A DNA stretch of 64,000 bases from Winogradskyella pelagia (GCF_017581965.1 NZ_JAGEVF010000012.1:1-64000), one strand, 5' to 3'. Positions 18,665 to 27,635 are shown, counted from the first letter of the stretch. Numbers and translations: made by a program. The notes: generated by a model from the sequence alone, not told the origin.

Positions 18665-19747
18665 ATGATATATAAGAACCATCCAATGGTGTCCAAAGTG
18701 GTTTTTGGGCGAGGTAGTTTTAATCAATTAGAAGATATACTTGCCCCAAACCGAAAGGGAAGAAATGCACCTTTTATTTATTATGTTGATGATGTTTTTA
18801 AAGGAAATCATTGGTTGACTTCCAGGATTCGTCTATCTTATAAAGACAAAATTATTTATGTTCCAACAAAGGAGGAGCCTAAAACCTCACAGATAGACAA
18901 ATATGTGGAGGATATTATTCTTGAGTTTAGCGAACTACCATCTGGGATTATAGGAGTTGGCGGAGGCATAGTAATGGATATTGCAAAGGCTGTTTCGTTA
19001 ATGCTTACAAATAAGGGAGAATCTAAAGACTATCAGGGATGGGATAAAATTAAACATCCTGGTATTTATCATGTTGGAATTCCGACTATTTCAGGGACCG
19101 GAGCAGAAGTTTCTAGAACTACTATACTTACAGGACCAGAACGAAAGCTAGGTATTAATAGTGATTATACACCATTTGATCAGGTTGTTCTAGACCCAGA
19201 ATTAACAAAAGGTGTTCCAAAAAATCAATGGTTTTATACAGGAATGGATTGCTATGTGCATTGTATTGAGTCCCTTAACGGTACTTATCTAAATGCTTTT
19301 AGCCAAAGTTATGGTGAAAAAGCTTTATCTCTATGCAAAGAGATTTTCTTGGAGGATAACTTAACCAAAGAGGAGGCACAAGATAAATTAATGATGGCAT
19401 CTTGGCATGGAGGTATGAGTATTGCCTATTCACAAGTAGGAGTGGCACATGCGATGAGCTATGGGTTAGGTTATCTCTTGGGTGTTAAACATGGCATAGG
19501 TAACTGTATTGTATTTGACCATTTAGAGGAGTATTATCCAAAAGGTGTAGCCCTATTTAAGGAGATGAAACAAAAGCACAATATAGAGCTGCCGCAAGGC
19601 ATTTGCGCAAATCTGTCCCAGCAAGAGTTTGATAAGATGATTGATGTTGCCTTAAGTCTTGAGCCCTTATGGGAGAATGCAATTGGTAAACATTGGCAAA
19701 CAGAAATTACTAGGGAAAAACTAACGGACCTATACAAAAAAATGTAA
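18665..19747 (+). CDS. Iron-containing alcohol dehydrogenase, KdnB-like (Kdo 8-oxidase candidate)
   Basis: A 360-residue group III metal-dependent alcohol dehydrogenase. The NAD-binding loop GVGGGIVMDIAKAV and the motif SGTGAEVSRT are present. Metal ligands by alignment with FucO are Asp195, His199, His262 and His276, with the same spacing (4 and 14 residues). KdnB of Shewanella oneidensis belongs to this family and oxidises Kdo at C8 on the way to 8-amino-Kdo; the start (FGRGSFNQLEDILA) and adjacency to kdsB fit, but the match is from memory. The partner aminotransferase KdnA is not in this run. It could instead act on another alcohol. One base before the acyltransferase gene. Confidence 0.75.
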   Translation: MIYKNHPMVSKVVFGRGSFNQLEDILAPNRKGRNAPFIYYVDDVFKGNHWLTSRIRLSYKDKIIYVPTKEEPKTSQIDKYVEDIILEFSELPSGIIGVGGGIVMDIAKAVSLMLTNKGESKDYQGWDKIKHPGIYHVGIPTISGTGAEVSRTTILTGPERKLGINSDYTPFDQVVLDPELTKGVPKNQWFYTGMDCYVHCIESLNGTYLNAFSQSYGEKALSLCKEIFLEDNLTKEEAQDKLMMASWHGGMSIAYSQVGVAHAMSYGLGYLLGVKHGIGNCIVFDHLEEYYPKGVALFKEMKQKHNIELPQGICANLSQQEFDKMIDVALSLEPLWENAIGKHWQTEITREKLTDLYKKM

Positions 19748-19748
19748 T

Positions 19749-20297
19749 ATGGGTTGGTTGGCCAGGTTCATTTATTTTAAAGTATTGGGTTGGAAAATTT
19801 CAGGTAATAAAAATTTCTCAAAAGACAGCATCAAAAAAGCTGTTATTATTGCTGCTCCGCATACCAGTTGGCATGATTTCTATATTGGTTTACTCTTACG
19901 AAAAATAACAGGAGTTAAAACTAACTTTATTGGTAAAAAAGAGTTGTTCAGATGGCCGTTTGGTTTATATTTCAGAGCTATTGGAGGGCGCCCTGTTAAC
20001 CGAACAACAAAAGAAAATAAGGTAGAACAAATTGCTAAGCTTTTTGAAGGTGAGGAGGAGTTTAGGCTAACATTAGCTCCAGAAGGTACCAGAAAAAAGG
20101 TAGAACAATGGAGGACAGGCTTTTATTATATAGCTAAAGCTGCAAGTGTTCCTATTATAATGTTTACCCTTGATTTTGGTAATAAACAAAACAAAGTATC
20201 CGAACCTTTTTATCCAACGGACGATAGCGAAGCTGATTTTATTACTATTCGGGAATTTTTTAATGGAGTTGAGGGTAAAGTAAAAGCTTACAGTTAA
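19749..20297 (+). CDS. PlsC-like 1-acylglycerol-phosphate acyltransferase family protein
   Basis: A 182-residue lysophospholipid acyltransferase. The catalytic HX4D motif is HTSWHD at residues 38-43, and the acceptor-binding motif PEGTR is at 111-115; GGRPVNR lies between. It transfers an acyl chain to a hydroxyl of a glycerol phosphate or another lipid at the inner membrane. Small size (E. coli PlsC is 245) and lack of a clear N-terminal transmembrane segment suit this family. Last gene of the Kdo-related run, so it may modify a lipid A or lipid precursor (inference). Confidence 0.82.
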   Translation: MGWLARFIYFKVLGWKISGNKNFSKDSIKKAVIIAAPHTSWHDFYIGLLLRKITGVKTNFIGKKELFRWPFGLYFRAIGGRPVNRTTKENKVEQIAKLFEGEEEFRLTLAPEGTRKKVEQWRTGFYYIAKAASVPIIMFTLDFGNKQNKVSEPFYPTDDSEADFITIREFFNGVEGKVKAYS

Positions 20298-20385
20298 ACA
20301 AAATTTGGCATGAGATTTGCACTTTGCATAATGCAATGAAACATAAAGTAAACTCTTAAGTCCCTAAAAAGAAACATTGATAAAT

Positions 20386-20417
20386 AAAAGCGCATTAATG
20401 AGTTAATGCGCTTTTTT
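20386..20417. terminator. Terminator of the kdsB run, overlapping a convergent stop codon
   Basis: A 13-bp perfect stem (AAAAGCGCATTAA at 20386-20398 and its complement at 20403-20415) with a four-base loop and T tracts. The right arm contains the stop codon of the converging minus-strand gene (20403-20405). Confidence 0.85.
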
Positions 20418-20909
20418 ATTGATATAATTTCTGAGAGCTTTATTGGTTTGCATTTGAAGCTGTTTTTTAAAAAACCCTGTAGAGCCTATAAGAAGTCCTT
20501 TAAATCCTAAGGCTTGCTTAGCCCAAGTATGTAGATTAAAATTGTCTTGATGATTAATAATTAAGCCATCTTTGAACTTAAATTGGGCGTTGATTTTATT
20601 ATGCACCTTACGGTGGGTTTTACTAAATGTATAATGGGCTTCCCATTGAGCTTCTCCATCATTAAGATTAGCTTTTATATTAGAATATGTAATTCTAAAG
20701 TTTTTTCCTTTTTGCGAATCACAGAGCATTTGCCACATGGATTTAGCATTTTCTCCAATTAGTACGCCAAAAGCAGGGTCTTCAAAAGTAATATTGGGAT
20801 GATAACAAGATATCATAGTATCAGCATCTAACCTAGCAAATCCACTATAGAATTTTTCAATTAATACTTCCAAAAATTTAAGTTTTGTATTACTCTTTAA
20901 ATTTAGCAA
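20403..20909 (-). CDS. SnoaL-like / NTF2-fold protein
   Basis: A 168-residue cytoplasmic NTF2-fold protein. Features: FYSGFARLDADTMISCYHPNITFEDPAFG (helix plus strand; key motif at 24-47), MLCDSQKGKNFRITYSNI, WEAHYTFSKTHRKVHNKI and FKDGLIINHQDNFNLHTWAKQALGF. The family includes limonene-epoxide-hydrolase-like and polyketide cyclases, but no catalytic set is assignable. No ATG is available between an upstream stop and the conserved region: the start must be TTG at 20909 (chosen) or a TTG at about 20876. The 3' end is inside a terminator hairpin. Confidence 0.78.
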   Translation of the reverse strand: MLNLKSNTKLKFLEVLIEKFYSGFARLDADTMISCYHPNITFEDPAFGVLIGENAKSMWQMLCDSQKGKNFRITYSNIKANLNDGEAQWEAHYTFSKTHRKVHNKINAQFKFKDGLIINHQDNFNLHTWAKQALGFKGLLIGSTGFFKKQLQMQTNKALRNYINKKAH

Positions 20910-20937
20910 TAATTTACTCTTATTGAGGTGTTAAAAA

Positions 20938-21900
20938 CTAAAATCCTTGGATTATACCTAGATATAAAGGCATACCTAAAGTAATATTAAAAGGGAAGGT
21001 TATGGCTAAAGCCATAGGTAAGTATAAACTAGGGTTGGCTTTTGGTGCTGCAAGGCGCATGGCAGCCGGCACAGCAATATATGAAGCACTTGCCGCTAAA
21101 ATGGCAAACAACAATCTATTTCCAATACTTTCGGTAAAACTACCGCTGATAAATGCTACGGTAACTCCATTAATAATAGGTATTACAATGGCAAAAATTA
21201 ATGCGAACCAGCCATGCTTTAAAAATGACGATAATTTTTTACCACTTGTTATACCCATATCTAACAAGAATACGGCTAAAAAGCCTTTAAAAATATCTGT
21301 GGTAAATGGTTTAATTCCTTCAGCTTGGGCGTCACTTGCCAAAAATCCAACAACAAGACTACCTAAAATAAGGAGCACACTTCCATTTGTAAGGGCATGC
21401 TGAATGATTTTACCAATATTAATTTTTTCGGGATTATCTTTGTCAAAAATGGAGATAAGTAAAACACCAATAATTATGGAAGGTGCTTCCATCAATGCCA
21501 TGACAGCCACCATGTGACCACCAAAAGTGATATTTTCTATATCTAAAAATGATATTGCAGTAATAAATGTAACTGCACTCACCGATCCGTAAGAAGCAGC
21601 AATAGCTCCCGAATTGGCAACAGTAAATTTACGTCTTAGAATAAAATAAGTGTAAACAGGTACTAATAACGCTAATAGAATACCAAATAGTAGTGAGTAC
21701 AAAATCTCCATGTTTAAATCACTGTGAGCCAATTCTTGGCCACCTTTAAAGCCAATAGAAAGTAAAAGATAGAGTGAAATGAACTTAGATGAATTTGAAG
21801 GGATCTCCAAATCACTTTTTAGTTGTACTGCAAGAATACCGAGAAAGAAAAATAATAAAGCCGGATTAGTAAGGTTGTCTACTAATAAATGTAAATCCAT
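20938..21900 (-). CDS. sbtA: SbtA-type sodium-dependent bicarbonate transporter
   Basis: A 320-residue inner-membrane protein with about ten hydrophobic segments in two inverted five-helix halves. The first half contains IGFKGGQELAHS and the second LDMGITSGKKLSSFLKHGW; AASYGSVSAVTFITA between them is typical of SbtA (formerly DUF897). SbtA imports HCO3- with Na+. It is transcribed divergently from a LysR regulator with an 83-base gap, as is common for regulated carbon transporters. In a heterotroph it would supply bicarbonate for carboxylases (inference). No SbtB regulator is adjacent. Confidence 0.85.
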   Translation of the reverse strand: MDLHLLVDNLTNPALLFFFLGILAVQLKSDLEIPSNSSKFISLYLLLSIGFKGGQELAHSDLNMEILYSLLFGILLALLVPVYTYFILRRKFTVANSGAIAASYGSVSAVTFITAISFLDIENITFGGHMVAVMALMEAPSIIIGVLLISIFDKDNPEKINIGKIIQHALTNGSVLLILGSLVVGFLASDAQAEGIKPFTTDIFKGFLAVFLLDMGITSGKKLSSFLKHGWFALIFAIVIPIINGVTVAFISGSFTESIGNRLLFAILAASASYIAVPAAMRLAAPKANPSLYLPMALAITFPFNITLGMPLYLGIIQGF

Positions 21901-21983
21901 TTCTTTCGTTTAAATGTGCAAAAATGAAACATTTTTTTATTTATTTTTATAAATATTATAAATGCTTCCCATTACAATTTGTT

Positions 21984-22907
21984 ATGAACTATACCTTGCA
22001 TCAACTGCAAATATTTTTAAAGATAACAGAATTAAAAAGTATTACAAAAGCATCTAAGGCTTTATTCCTTAGTCAGCCAGCAGTATCCATTCAACTCAAA
22101 AAATTTCAGAATCAATTTTCTATACCTCTGACCGAAGTTATTGGCAGACAACTGTATGTTACCGAATTTGGTAAAGAAATAGCTGAAGCTGCCGAGAAAA
22201 TCCTCAATGAAGTTGAAATGATTAACTATAAATCATTAGCCTTTAAAGGTGAGGTTGCCGGCCGATTAAAAATTTCTGTTGTGTCAACGGGCAAGTACGT
22301 GATGCCATATTTTTTGTCAGACTTTATGAAGGACAACAAAGGCGTAGATTTAGTCATGGATGTGACAAACAAGGAGAGCGTTATTAAAAGTTTGTCTGAA
22401 AACAAGGTGGATTTTTCTTTGGTCTCTGTAGTACCAGAACAGTTAAAATTAAACTGTTTAGAACTTATGGAAAACAAGTTGTTTTTAATAGGTAATGGCG
22501 ATACTAACATATCTATATCGGCAAGTAATGACGAGATATTTGAACAATATCCGTTGCTCTATCGCGAAGAAGGATCTGCAACTCGAAACGCTATGGAGGA
22601 TTTTATTGCAAGCAAGGACTTGCCAACGAGAAAAAAAATGGAACTCACCTCTAATGAAGCTTTAAAGCAAGCTGTTATTGCTGGTTTGGGAGTAACTATA
22701 ATGCCACTTATCGGTTTAAAAAATGAACTAAAAAATGGCGATCTTAAAATTATTCCTTTCAAAGGGCTGCCATTGATTACAAATTGGAATTTAATTTGGT
22801 TAAAAAACAAAAAGCTTTCACCAACAGCTGAGGCGTATCTAGATTTTATTTCTTCGGAAAAAGATAGAATTACAGCAAAAAATTTTGAATGGCATGAGTC
22901 TTATTAG
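21984..22907 (+). CDS. LysR-family transcriptional regulator (CbbR/CmpR-like)
   Basis: A 307-residue regulator starting at ATG 21984 (MNYTLHQLQIFLKI); an in-frame ATG 60 bases earlier gives an unusual leader rich in aromatics and is rejected. The N-terminal winged HTH covers residues 1-60 (SITKASKALFLSQPAVSIQLKK), followed by a periplasmic-binding-like effector domain. LysR proteins next to divergent bicarbonate transporters usually control them by sensing carbon-metabolite levels; this is inferred. The 83-base gap to sbtA contains the AT-rich dyad-like TTATAAATATTATAA at about 21947-21961 as a possible site. The 3' end overlaps the next gene by four bases, tail to tail. Confidence 0.85.
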   Translation: MNYTLHQLQIFLKITELKSITKASKALFLSQPAVSIQLKKFQNQFSIPLTEVIGRQLYVTEFGKEIAEAAEKILNEVEMINYKSLAFKGEVAGRLKISVVSTGKYVMPYFLSDFMKDNKGVDLVMDVTNKESVIKSLSENKVDFSLVSVVPEQLKLNCLELMENKLFLIGNGDTNISISASNDEIFEQYPLLYREEGSATRNAMEDFIASKDLPTRKKMELTSNEALKQAVIAGLGVTIMPLIGLKNELKNGDLKIIPFKGLPLITNWNLIWLKNKKLSPTAEAYLDFISSEKDRITAKNFEWHESY

Positions 22908-23992
22908 CTCCTGAGTTTCGCCACTAACTTCCTTATAATTGAATAAACAAAAGCATTATTTCTCACATAATAGAATGAGATAAAGCATACCGTGGTTAAA
23001 AAAACCAAAGCGCCAAAAATGGCCTGAGTAGGCTCTAATGATTTTCCAATAAGTTGATAAAGACCATAGCCTGTAAAACTCCCATAAATTATGATAAAGT
23101 GAATAACATATATAGAAAGTGTTTTTTGTCCTATCTTAAGAATTAGAGGTTGTTTTACTAAAGTTTCAAACCAATAAAAAACCGCAAACAATATAAGAAC
23201 ATTGCCAAGGCGTGTGTAGAGGTAATTGTAATAGGCAACATCATAAAAAAGTACCACATCTGTCTTGCCATATAACCACATAAAAATGTAGGAAGACCAA
23301 TGTATCAATATAAGGCCAACTAAAATAAAGGATACTATTGTTATATGTTTAAAACGATGATGCTCTAAGTAACGATAAAATAAGGTTGCTATAAATGCCC
23401 CAAAACAAATATATCCAAACCAAGGAATTATGGTGAAGATTGATCCATTGCTCTTGCTGAGATAATTAGAAAAGAATAGTGGCGCATTAGTTAATTCTAA
23501 CGACCTGTAAAGCGGTTCGGTTGTAAAAACAATTATCCCTAAGACTAGCATTAAAATTGAGAAAACAAGTGTTTTTCTCATAGTTATAAGGTAAATGAGA
23601 ATTACAAGGATTAATGATAAGCCGATACATTGTAAGACATCCACAACCATAAAATAGGTTCTGAATTCCCCTAGAAACCATTCGAAAATTGGAATTCTGA
23701 GCGCATATCCGATCCCTATGAGCATCAGGCCTCTAATAAATCCTTTTCGTATTCTTAAGGCTGAGGTTCCTTTGTGTTTTGCTTTGATTAATAGATAAGA
23801 AAATATTAATCCAGATATAGTAAAAAAAGTAGGAGCTGTTATTCCTCTAAAATACTCCCAAGTACTATATACAATATTATTAGAATCTCTGTAAATAGGA
23901 TTTAAAAGGGAATCTATGAAATGTCCTTGTAACATCATAAGGATGGCAAAGGCTCTTACGGCGTCAATAAAATAGAGACGTTGTGTCTTCAC
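22904..23992 (-). CDS. Membrane acyltransferase of the HGSNAT/DUF1624-like group
   Basis: A 362-residue polytopic membrane protein with about ten hydrophobic helices. It opens with RLYFIDAVRAFAILMMLQGH (5-24), matching the R/D...H motif of the acyltransferase-3/DUF1624 superfamily that transfers acetyl groups from acetyl-CoA across the membrane to sugars. The substrate cannot be read. Transcribed alone; its end overlaps the LysR gene tail by four bases. Confidence 0.75.
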   Translation of the reverse strand: MKTQRLYFIDAVRAFAILMMLQGHFIDSLLNPIYRDSNNIVYSTWEYFRGITAPTFFTISGLIFSYLLIKAKHKGTSALRIRKGFIRGLMLIGIGYALRIPIFEWFLGEFRTYFMVVDVLQCIGLSLILVILIYLITMRKTLVFSILMLVLGIIVFTTEPLYRSLELTNAPLFFSNYLSKSNGSIFTIIPWFGYICFGAFIATLFYRYLEHHRFKHITIVSFILVGLILIHWSSYIFMWLYGKTDVVLFYDVAYYNYLYTRLGNVLILFAVFYWFETLVKQPLILKIGQKTLSIYVIHFIIIYGSFTGYGLYQLIGKSLEPTQAIFGALVFLTTVCFISFYYVRNNAFVYSIIRKLVAKLRS

Positions 23993-24081
23993 AGATTAGC
24001 TAGCTAGGCTACAAATGTAATATTTGTTACTTAATGGAAAAGACTGATGTGAAAAATTAAAATATATCTGCTTGATGCATA

Positions 24082-24444
24082 TTACTGCCTAAGAATTTTT
24101 TCCATCTTTCTTCCTTTAGCCAATTCGTCAACCAATTTATCTAAGTACCTAGTCTTTTGGGTGAGTGGATTGTCGATGTCTTCAATGCGATAACCACAGA
24201 TGACACCCTTTATAAGTTTAGCATTTTGGTTTATGGTTGCTTTTTCAAAAAAAGTTTTAAAGGTAACTCTGTCTTCAACTAATTTTAAAATGGTAGAATC
24301 GTCAAATCCCGTTAGCCATTCTATAACTGAATGTAATTCTTCTTTTGTGCGTCCTTTCTTTTCAATTTTTGCAATATAATGTGGATATACAGACGCGAAA
24401 ATCATATTTGCGATACGCTGGTTATGTTCTTCAGTTACTTTCAT
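24082..24444 (-). CDS. DUF2200 family protein
   Basis: A 120-residue protein of the DUF2200 family: HNQRIANMIFASVYPHYIAKIEKKGRTK at 7-34 and the conserved IEWLTGFD are typical. Mostly helical, with no known function and no catalytic motif. Fourteen bases after a VOC-family gene on the same strand. Homologues are widely spread in Bacteria and seem to be laterally mobile housekeeping-like genes. Confidence 0.8.
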   Translation of the reverse strand: MKVTEEHNQRIANMIFASVYPHYIAKIEKKGRTKEELHSVIEWLTGFDDSTILKLVEDRVTFKTFFEKATINQNAKLIKGVICGYRIEDIDNPLTQKTRYLDKLVDELAKGRKMEKILRQ

Positions 24445-24458
24445 AATAGTTAAATCTT

Positions 24459-24821
24459 TTAGATGTCCTCAACGAAAAAAATAGCATTATTATTTAAATC
24501 ATGGAATCCAATTTCATTGGTATTCCATTGTGTATGCAGTCTGAGTCTATCTTCTTTTATGGTACCTCTTTCAATGAGTTCATTAAAAATTGGCATGAGG
24601 TTTTGTACAAAAATTTTAATAACCGACCCTCCTAATAATGGATCTTCTTTAGAACCAGCGTGCCATTGCAAATGAATACATAGATTATCTCTTCGCAACA
24701 CGGCGTACATATCATCACTGTGTAATTTATCAAAGCCAACATATTTATTGTACCAGGATATATCTCTTTGAATATTTAAGCTTGGAAGTACAGGTGATAT
24801 TTCTACGAATTTAGTGGTCAT
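24459..24821 (-). CDS. VOC-superfamily (glyoxalase/bleomycin-resistance fold) protein
   Basis: A 120-residue protein with one VOC unit of two beta-alpha-beta-beta-beta modules. LPSLNIQRDISWYNKYVGF and the second-module HTQWNTNEIGFHDLNNNAIFFVE are characteristic; NLCIHLQWH and the C-terminal FVE glutamate are possible metal ligands. Members bind bleomycin-like drugs, act as glyoxalases or are dioxygenases. The specific role cannot be told. Between a lipoprotein gene and DUF2200 on the minus strand. Confidence 0.8.
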   Translation of the reverse strand: MTTKFVEISPVLPSLNIQRDISWYNKYVGFDKLHSDDMYAVLRRDNLCIHLQWHAGSKEDPLLGGSVIKIFVQNLMPIFNELIERGTIKEDRLRLHTQWNTNEIGFHDLNNNAIFFVEDI

Positions 24822-24906
24822 TAGTTAGGTGCTTCGTTTGACTAGTTGCTTGTAACACTAATTTCCATCTTCAAAGCTAGTTGAATACATGGGTTTGCTT
24901 ATTTTT

Positions 24907-25590
24907 TTAGTTATTATCTTCAGGTAATGGTGAAATCATTATATGAGCTCTGTGTGTTCCGGGGTTCATAATCCAGGGATGATTTGCGCTTATTGGTTTT
25001 TCTGGAAGTCCAGTAGATTCAGCCGTAGCAAAAGGCAAGTAGACCACATAGCGGTATTTTGCTCCTTCTACCATAGAGGTTTTGGGATTATACGTTTCAT
25101 TTTTACCATAGTAAATATGAAGTGTAGAGCCAGGTTTTCCCATGTCTAATTTACCAGACTTGGCTTCTTCCTCTCTGATATTAAAGATTTCCATTGCGCT
25201 CTTACCTTGGGCTCTTAATTCTCTTCCTCTTGCCATAAAAGGTTCTAAATCTTTGTGGTAGCAGGCAGCATTAAATCCAGGTTTCTTAGGGTCATCTGCA
25301 AGTACAATGAATTCGTTGTTGCCTTCGCGAAGCGTAATAAATTCACCTGCCATATTATAGCCAATAACTTTACATTTATCGCGGCTTTCTTTTGGTGCGG
25401 CCATTAACGCTGTAGCGATTAAAGCTTCATCAGTATTAATGGCAACCAATTCTTTTTGGTTATTTTCCGATGTGCTATTTGTTTCAATGGTCTTTGTATT
25501 TGGCTCCTCTGTTTTAGGTTGTTTTTTGTCTGATGAATTGCAGGACATTAAAACACCAAAAAGCGTTAATACAATTAATAGTTGTTTCAT
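24907..25590 (-). CDS. Hypothetical lipoprotein
   Basis: A 227-residue protein starting at ATG 25590 (an upstream start at 25641 would add a non-signal leader). A lipoprotein signal peptide ends in LMSC, Cys17. A disordered, Glu/Thr/Asn-rich linker follows, then a globular domain with the phrases GKPGSTLHIYYGKNETYNP and ISANHPWIMNPGTHRAHIMISP. I do not recognise the domain. First gene of a short minus-strand run with the VOC and DUF2200 genes (85 bases to VOC). Confidence 0.72.
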   Translation of the reverse strand: MKQLLIVLTLFGVLMSCNSSDKKQPKTEEPNTKTIETNSTSENNQKELVAINTDEALIATALMAAPKESRDKCKVIGYNMAGEFITLREGNNEFIVLADDPKKPGFNAACYHKDLEPFMARGRELRAQGKSAMEIFNIREEEAKSGKLDMGKPGSTLHIYYGKNETYNPKTSMVEGAKYRYVVYLPFATAESTGLPEKPISANHPWIMNPGTHRAHIMISPLPEDNN

Positions 25591-25771
25591 TTTTAGATAT
25601 AATTTTATAATGATTAAGTTATTGATTAGTGTGAAGGACAAGATTCTTTTGTATTGCCTCGTTGTAGAAAATTAATTTGAATTTTCTGTTGAAGCCTAAA
25701 TATAACAAATTACACTGATACTAGAGAGGATTATAATTCGAAAACTAATTGATTTGTAGAGAATTATAGCC

Positions 25772-26347
25772 TTATGTCTTAACTTTTGCACACAAAGGAA
25801 ACGTAATTCCAAGGGCAAATGCTCCTGTAAATTGTTTGACAGATGGCTGAAAGTAATAGGCAAATCCTAAATCAACACTATTATTTTTTCCTAATTCCAG
25901 TCCTATTGAAAAAGGGATGTGATAAACAAATCCACTGCTATTAATAATATCGAATGCTGTAATGGTTTCAAATTTCCCGATTGAAGTCCCTAGACCAATT
26001 TCAATATATGGCGCTACCCAGGGAATCGGTGCGCGCAATCTCGCTTTTCCACCAAGTAAAAAAGCTTTGGTTTCTACACTTTCATTTGTTGGGTTGTCAT
26101 TGATATCCTTTCCATTAGAATTTGTTAAAACGATTCCTGCATAGGGTCTTAGCTCAATCCAAGAAGCGACTTTGAGAACTAGTTCGCTTTGTGCAAATAA
26201 ACCATCTGAAAAAATTTCATCTACGCTATTGTATGGGGCGCTTAGTCCATAACCAATTTGAGCATTTATTGATCTTTCTTTTATAAATTGAGCTCCAGCT
26301 AGATTTGAGATTAGAAAAATTATGAGTAAAATCTGGAGTTTGTTCAC
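25772..26347 (-). CDS. Outer-membrane beta-barrel protein
   Basis: A 191-residue protein with a GTG start, an N-terminal signal peptide (cleavage near GAQ, residue 20) and alternating amphipathic strands (QIGYGLSAPYN, WIELRPYAGIVL, YIEIGLGTSIGKF, NSVDLGFAYYF) ending in FALGITFPLC. It looks like a small eight-stranded barrel. Function unknown. Monocistronic on the minus strand. Confidence 0.75.
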   Translation of the reverse strand: MNKLQILLIIFLISNLAGAQFIKERSINAQIGYGLSAPYNSVDEIFSDGLFAQSELVLKVASWIELRPYAGIVLTNSNGKDINDNPTNESVETKAFLLGGKARLRAPIPWVAPYIEIGLGTSIGKFETITAFDIINSSGFVYHIPFSIGLELGKNNSVDLGFAYYFQPSVKQFTGAFALGITFPLCAKVKT

Positions 26348-26390
26348 GGTTTATTTGGGTTGCTGTTTATTTTGGTTAACCTATCAGAAA

Positions 26391-26409
26391 GCCTTTGAGG
26401 AAAAAAGGC
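26391..26409 (-). terminator. Possible weak terminator after yebC
   Basis: Six-base stem GCCTTT/AAAGGC with a seven-base loop about 40 bases downstream of the yebC stop on the minus strand. The following T run is short, so this is tentative. Confidence 0.35.
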
Positions 26410-26448
26410 AACAGATTTTAAGCATTAGGTAAAATTGAAAGTTTATAG

Positions 26449-27195
26449 CTAAACTGAGGTTTCTTCCATGGTATGGTAAACGTTTTGCACGTCGTCATCC
26501 TCTTCAATCTTTTCTAATAGTTTTTCAACGTCTTCAATTTGCTCCGCAGTTAACGTTTTGGTCACTTGTGGAATACGCTCAAATCCAGAGGATAAGATTT
26601 CGATACTGTTTTCCTCTAGATAGGACTGGATACTACCAAAACTTTCAAAAGGGGCATATATCATAACACTGGTAATCTCTTTGCCATCCTCGTCCTCATC
26701 GGTATCTTCAAAAATTTCTTCGACCCCAAAATCTATGAGTTCTAGTTCTAATTCTTCTAAATCCAAATCATCACCTTTAATTTTAAAATTGCATGTGTGA
26801 TCAAACATAAACACTACAGAGCCTGAAGTACCAAGACTTCCATCACATTTATTAAAATAGCTCCTGATATTGGCTACAGTGCGGGTATTGTTATCCGTAG
26901 CAGTTTCAACTAAAATGGCTATTCCGTGTGGTGCATAACCCTCAAAAACTACTTCTTTATAATCGCCTTGGTTTTTATCACTTGCACGTTTAATTGCCCG
27001 CTCAATATTGTCTTTGGGCATATTAACGGATTTAGCGTTTTGTATTACGGCACGTAGTCGCGAATTGCTATCGGGATCCGGTCCACCCTCTTTGACAGCC
27101 ATAACAATGTCTTTTCCAATTCTGGTAAAGGCCTTGCTCATCGCTGCCCAACGTTTCATTTTTCTTGCTTTTCTAAATTCAAAAGCTCTTCCCAT
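26449..27195 (-). CDS. yebC: YebC/PmpR-family protein
   Basis: A 248-residue protein of the YebC/TACO1 family: MGRAFEFRKARKMKRWAAM-type start, then GPDPDSNSRLRAVIQNAK and RAIKRASDKNQ in the N-terminal domain, VFEGYAPHGIAILVETATDN in the second, and an acidic C-terminal domain. Members were annotated as regulators of RNA-polymerase promoters, but YebC2/TACO1 members are now known to help the ribosome through proline stretches. Which subgroup this belongs to cannot be told here. Preceded by a TAnnTTTG promoter element. Alone on the minus strand. Confidence 0.92.
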   Translation of the reverse strand: MGRAFEFRKARKMKRWAAMSKAFTRIGKDIVMAVKEGGPDPDSNSRLRAVIQNAKSVNMPKDNIERAIKRASDKNQGDYKEVVFEGYAPHGIAILVETATDNNTRTVANIRSYFNKCDGSLGTSGSVVFMFDHTCNFKIKGDDLDLEELELELIDFGVEEIFEDTDEDEDGKEITSVMIYAPFESFGSIQSYLEENSIEILSSGFERIPQVTKTLTAEQIEDVEKLLEKIEEDDDVQNVYHTMEETSV

Positions 27196-27228
27196 AATGA
27201 GTAATAGTATTTATGTTATTTTCTTATT

Positions 27229-27236
27229 CAAATATA
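27229..27236 (-). promoter_or_regulatory. Promoter -7 element for yebC
   Basis: On the minus strand the bases read TATATTTG, an exact TAnnTTTG. About 35 bases before the yebC ATG, consistent with a short leader. No convincing -33. Confidence 0.45.
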
Positions 27237-27293
27237 AGGGTTTTGCCTGAGTGGACTATCGGTTTACCTTTGGGTTTAAAATAATGTCTAGGA

Positions 27294-27581
27294 TTAATCC
27301 TCAACCTCTACAATAGCTTCAATAGCCTCGGCTAAATCAAAATCTTTTTGGGTAACACCTCCTGCATCATGTGTAGATAAAGAAATACGCAATACATTAT
27401 AAACGTTGCTCCAATCTGGGTGATGGTTTAGACCTTCGCACTCAAAAGCAATGCGGCTCATAGCACTGAAGCAGTCTTTGAAATTTTCAAATTCAAATTC
27501 GGCATGAATGGCATTGTCAAAATAATCCCAATCAGGAAAGTGGAGCAGTTTTTTTTCTATAGTAGCTTTATCTAATTTCAT
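27294..27581 (-). CDS. phhB: Pterin-4a-carbinolamine dehydratase
   Basis: A 95-residue protein starting at ATG 27581; a 15-residue upstream extension is unlikely. The family signature GLNHHPDWSNVYN and LSTHDAGGVTQKD (His-His and Thr-His active site) is complete. It dehydrates 4a-hydroxytetrahydrobiopterin formed by aromatic amino acid hydroxylases, recycling the pterin. No hydroxylase gene is in this window. The third gene of the gcvT-reductase-phhB run. Confidence 0.9.
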   Translation of the reverse strand: MKLDKATIEKKLLHFPDWDYFDNAIHAEFEFENFKDCFSAMSRIAFECEGLNHHPDWSNVYNVLRISLSTHDAGGVTQKDFDLAEAIEAIVEVED

Positions 27582-27635
27582 AGTACATATTTTAGTTACT
27601 TTCGAAAGTAGGAAAATTAAGGTCAAATTACAAGC

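Noticed and set aside
21002..21403. Plus-strand open frame of 133 codons
   Set aside because: Antisense to the sbtA membrane domains; no codon or domain support.
21924..21983. Longer N-terminus of the LysR regulator
   Set aside because: The 20 added residues are Tyr/Phe-rich and precede the normal family start at 21984.
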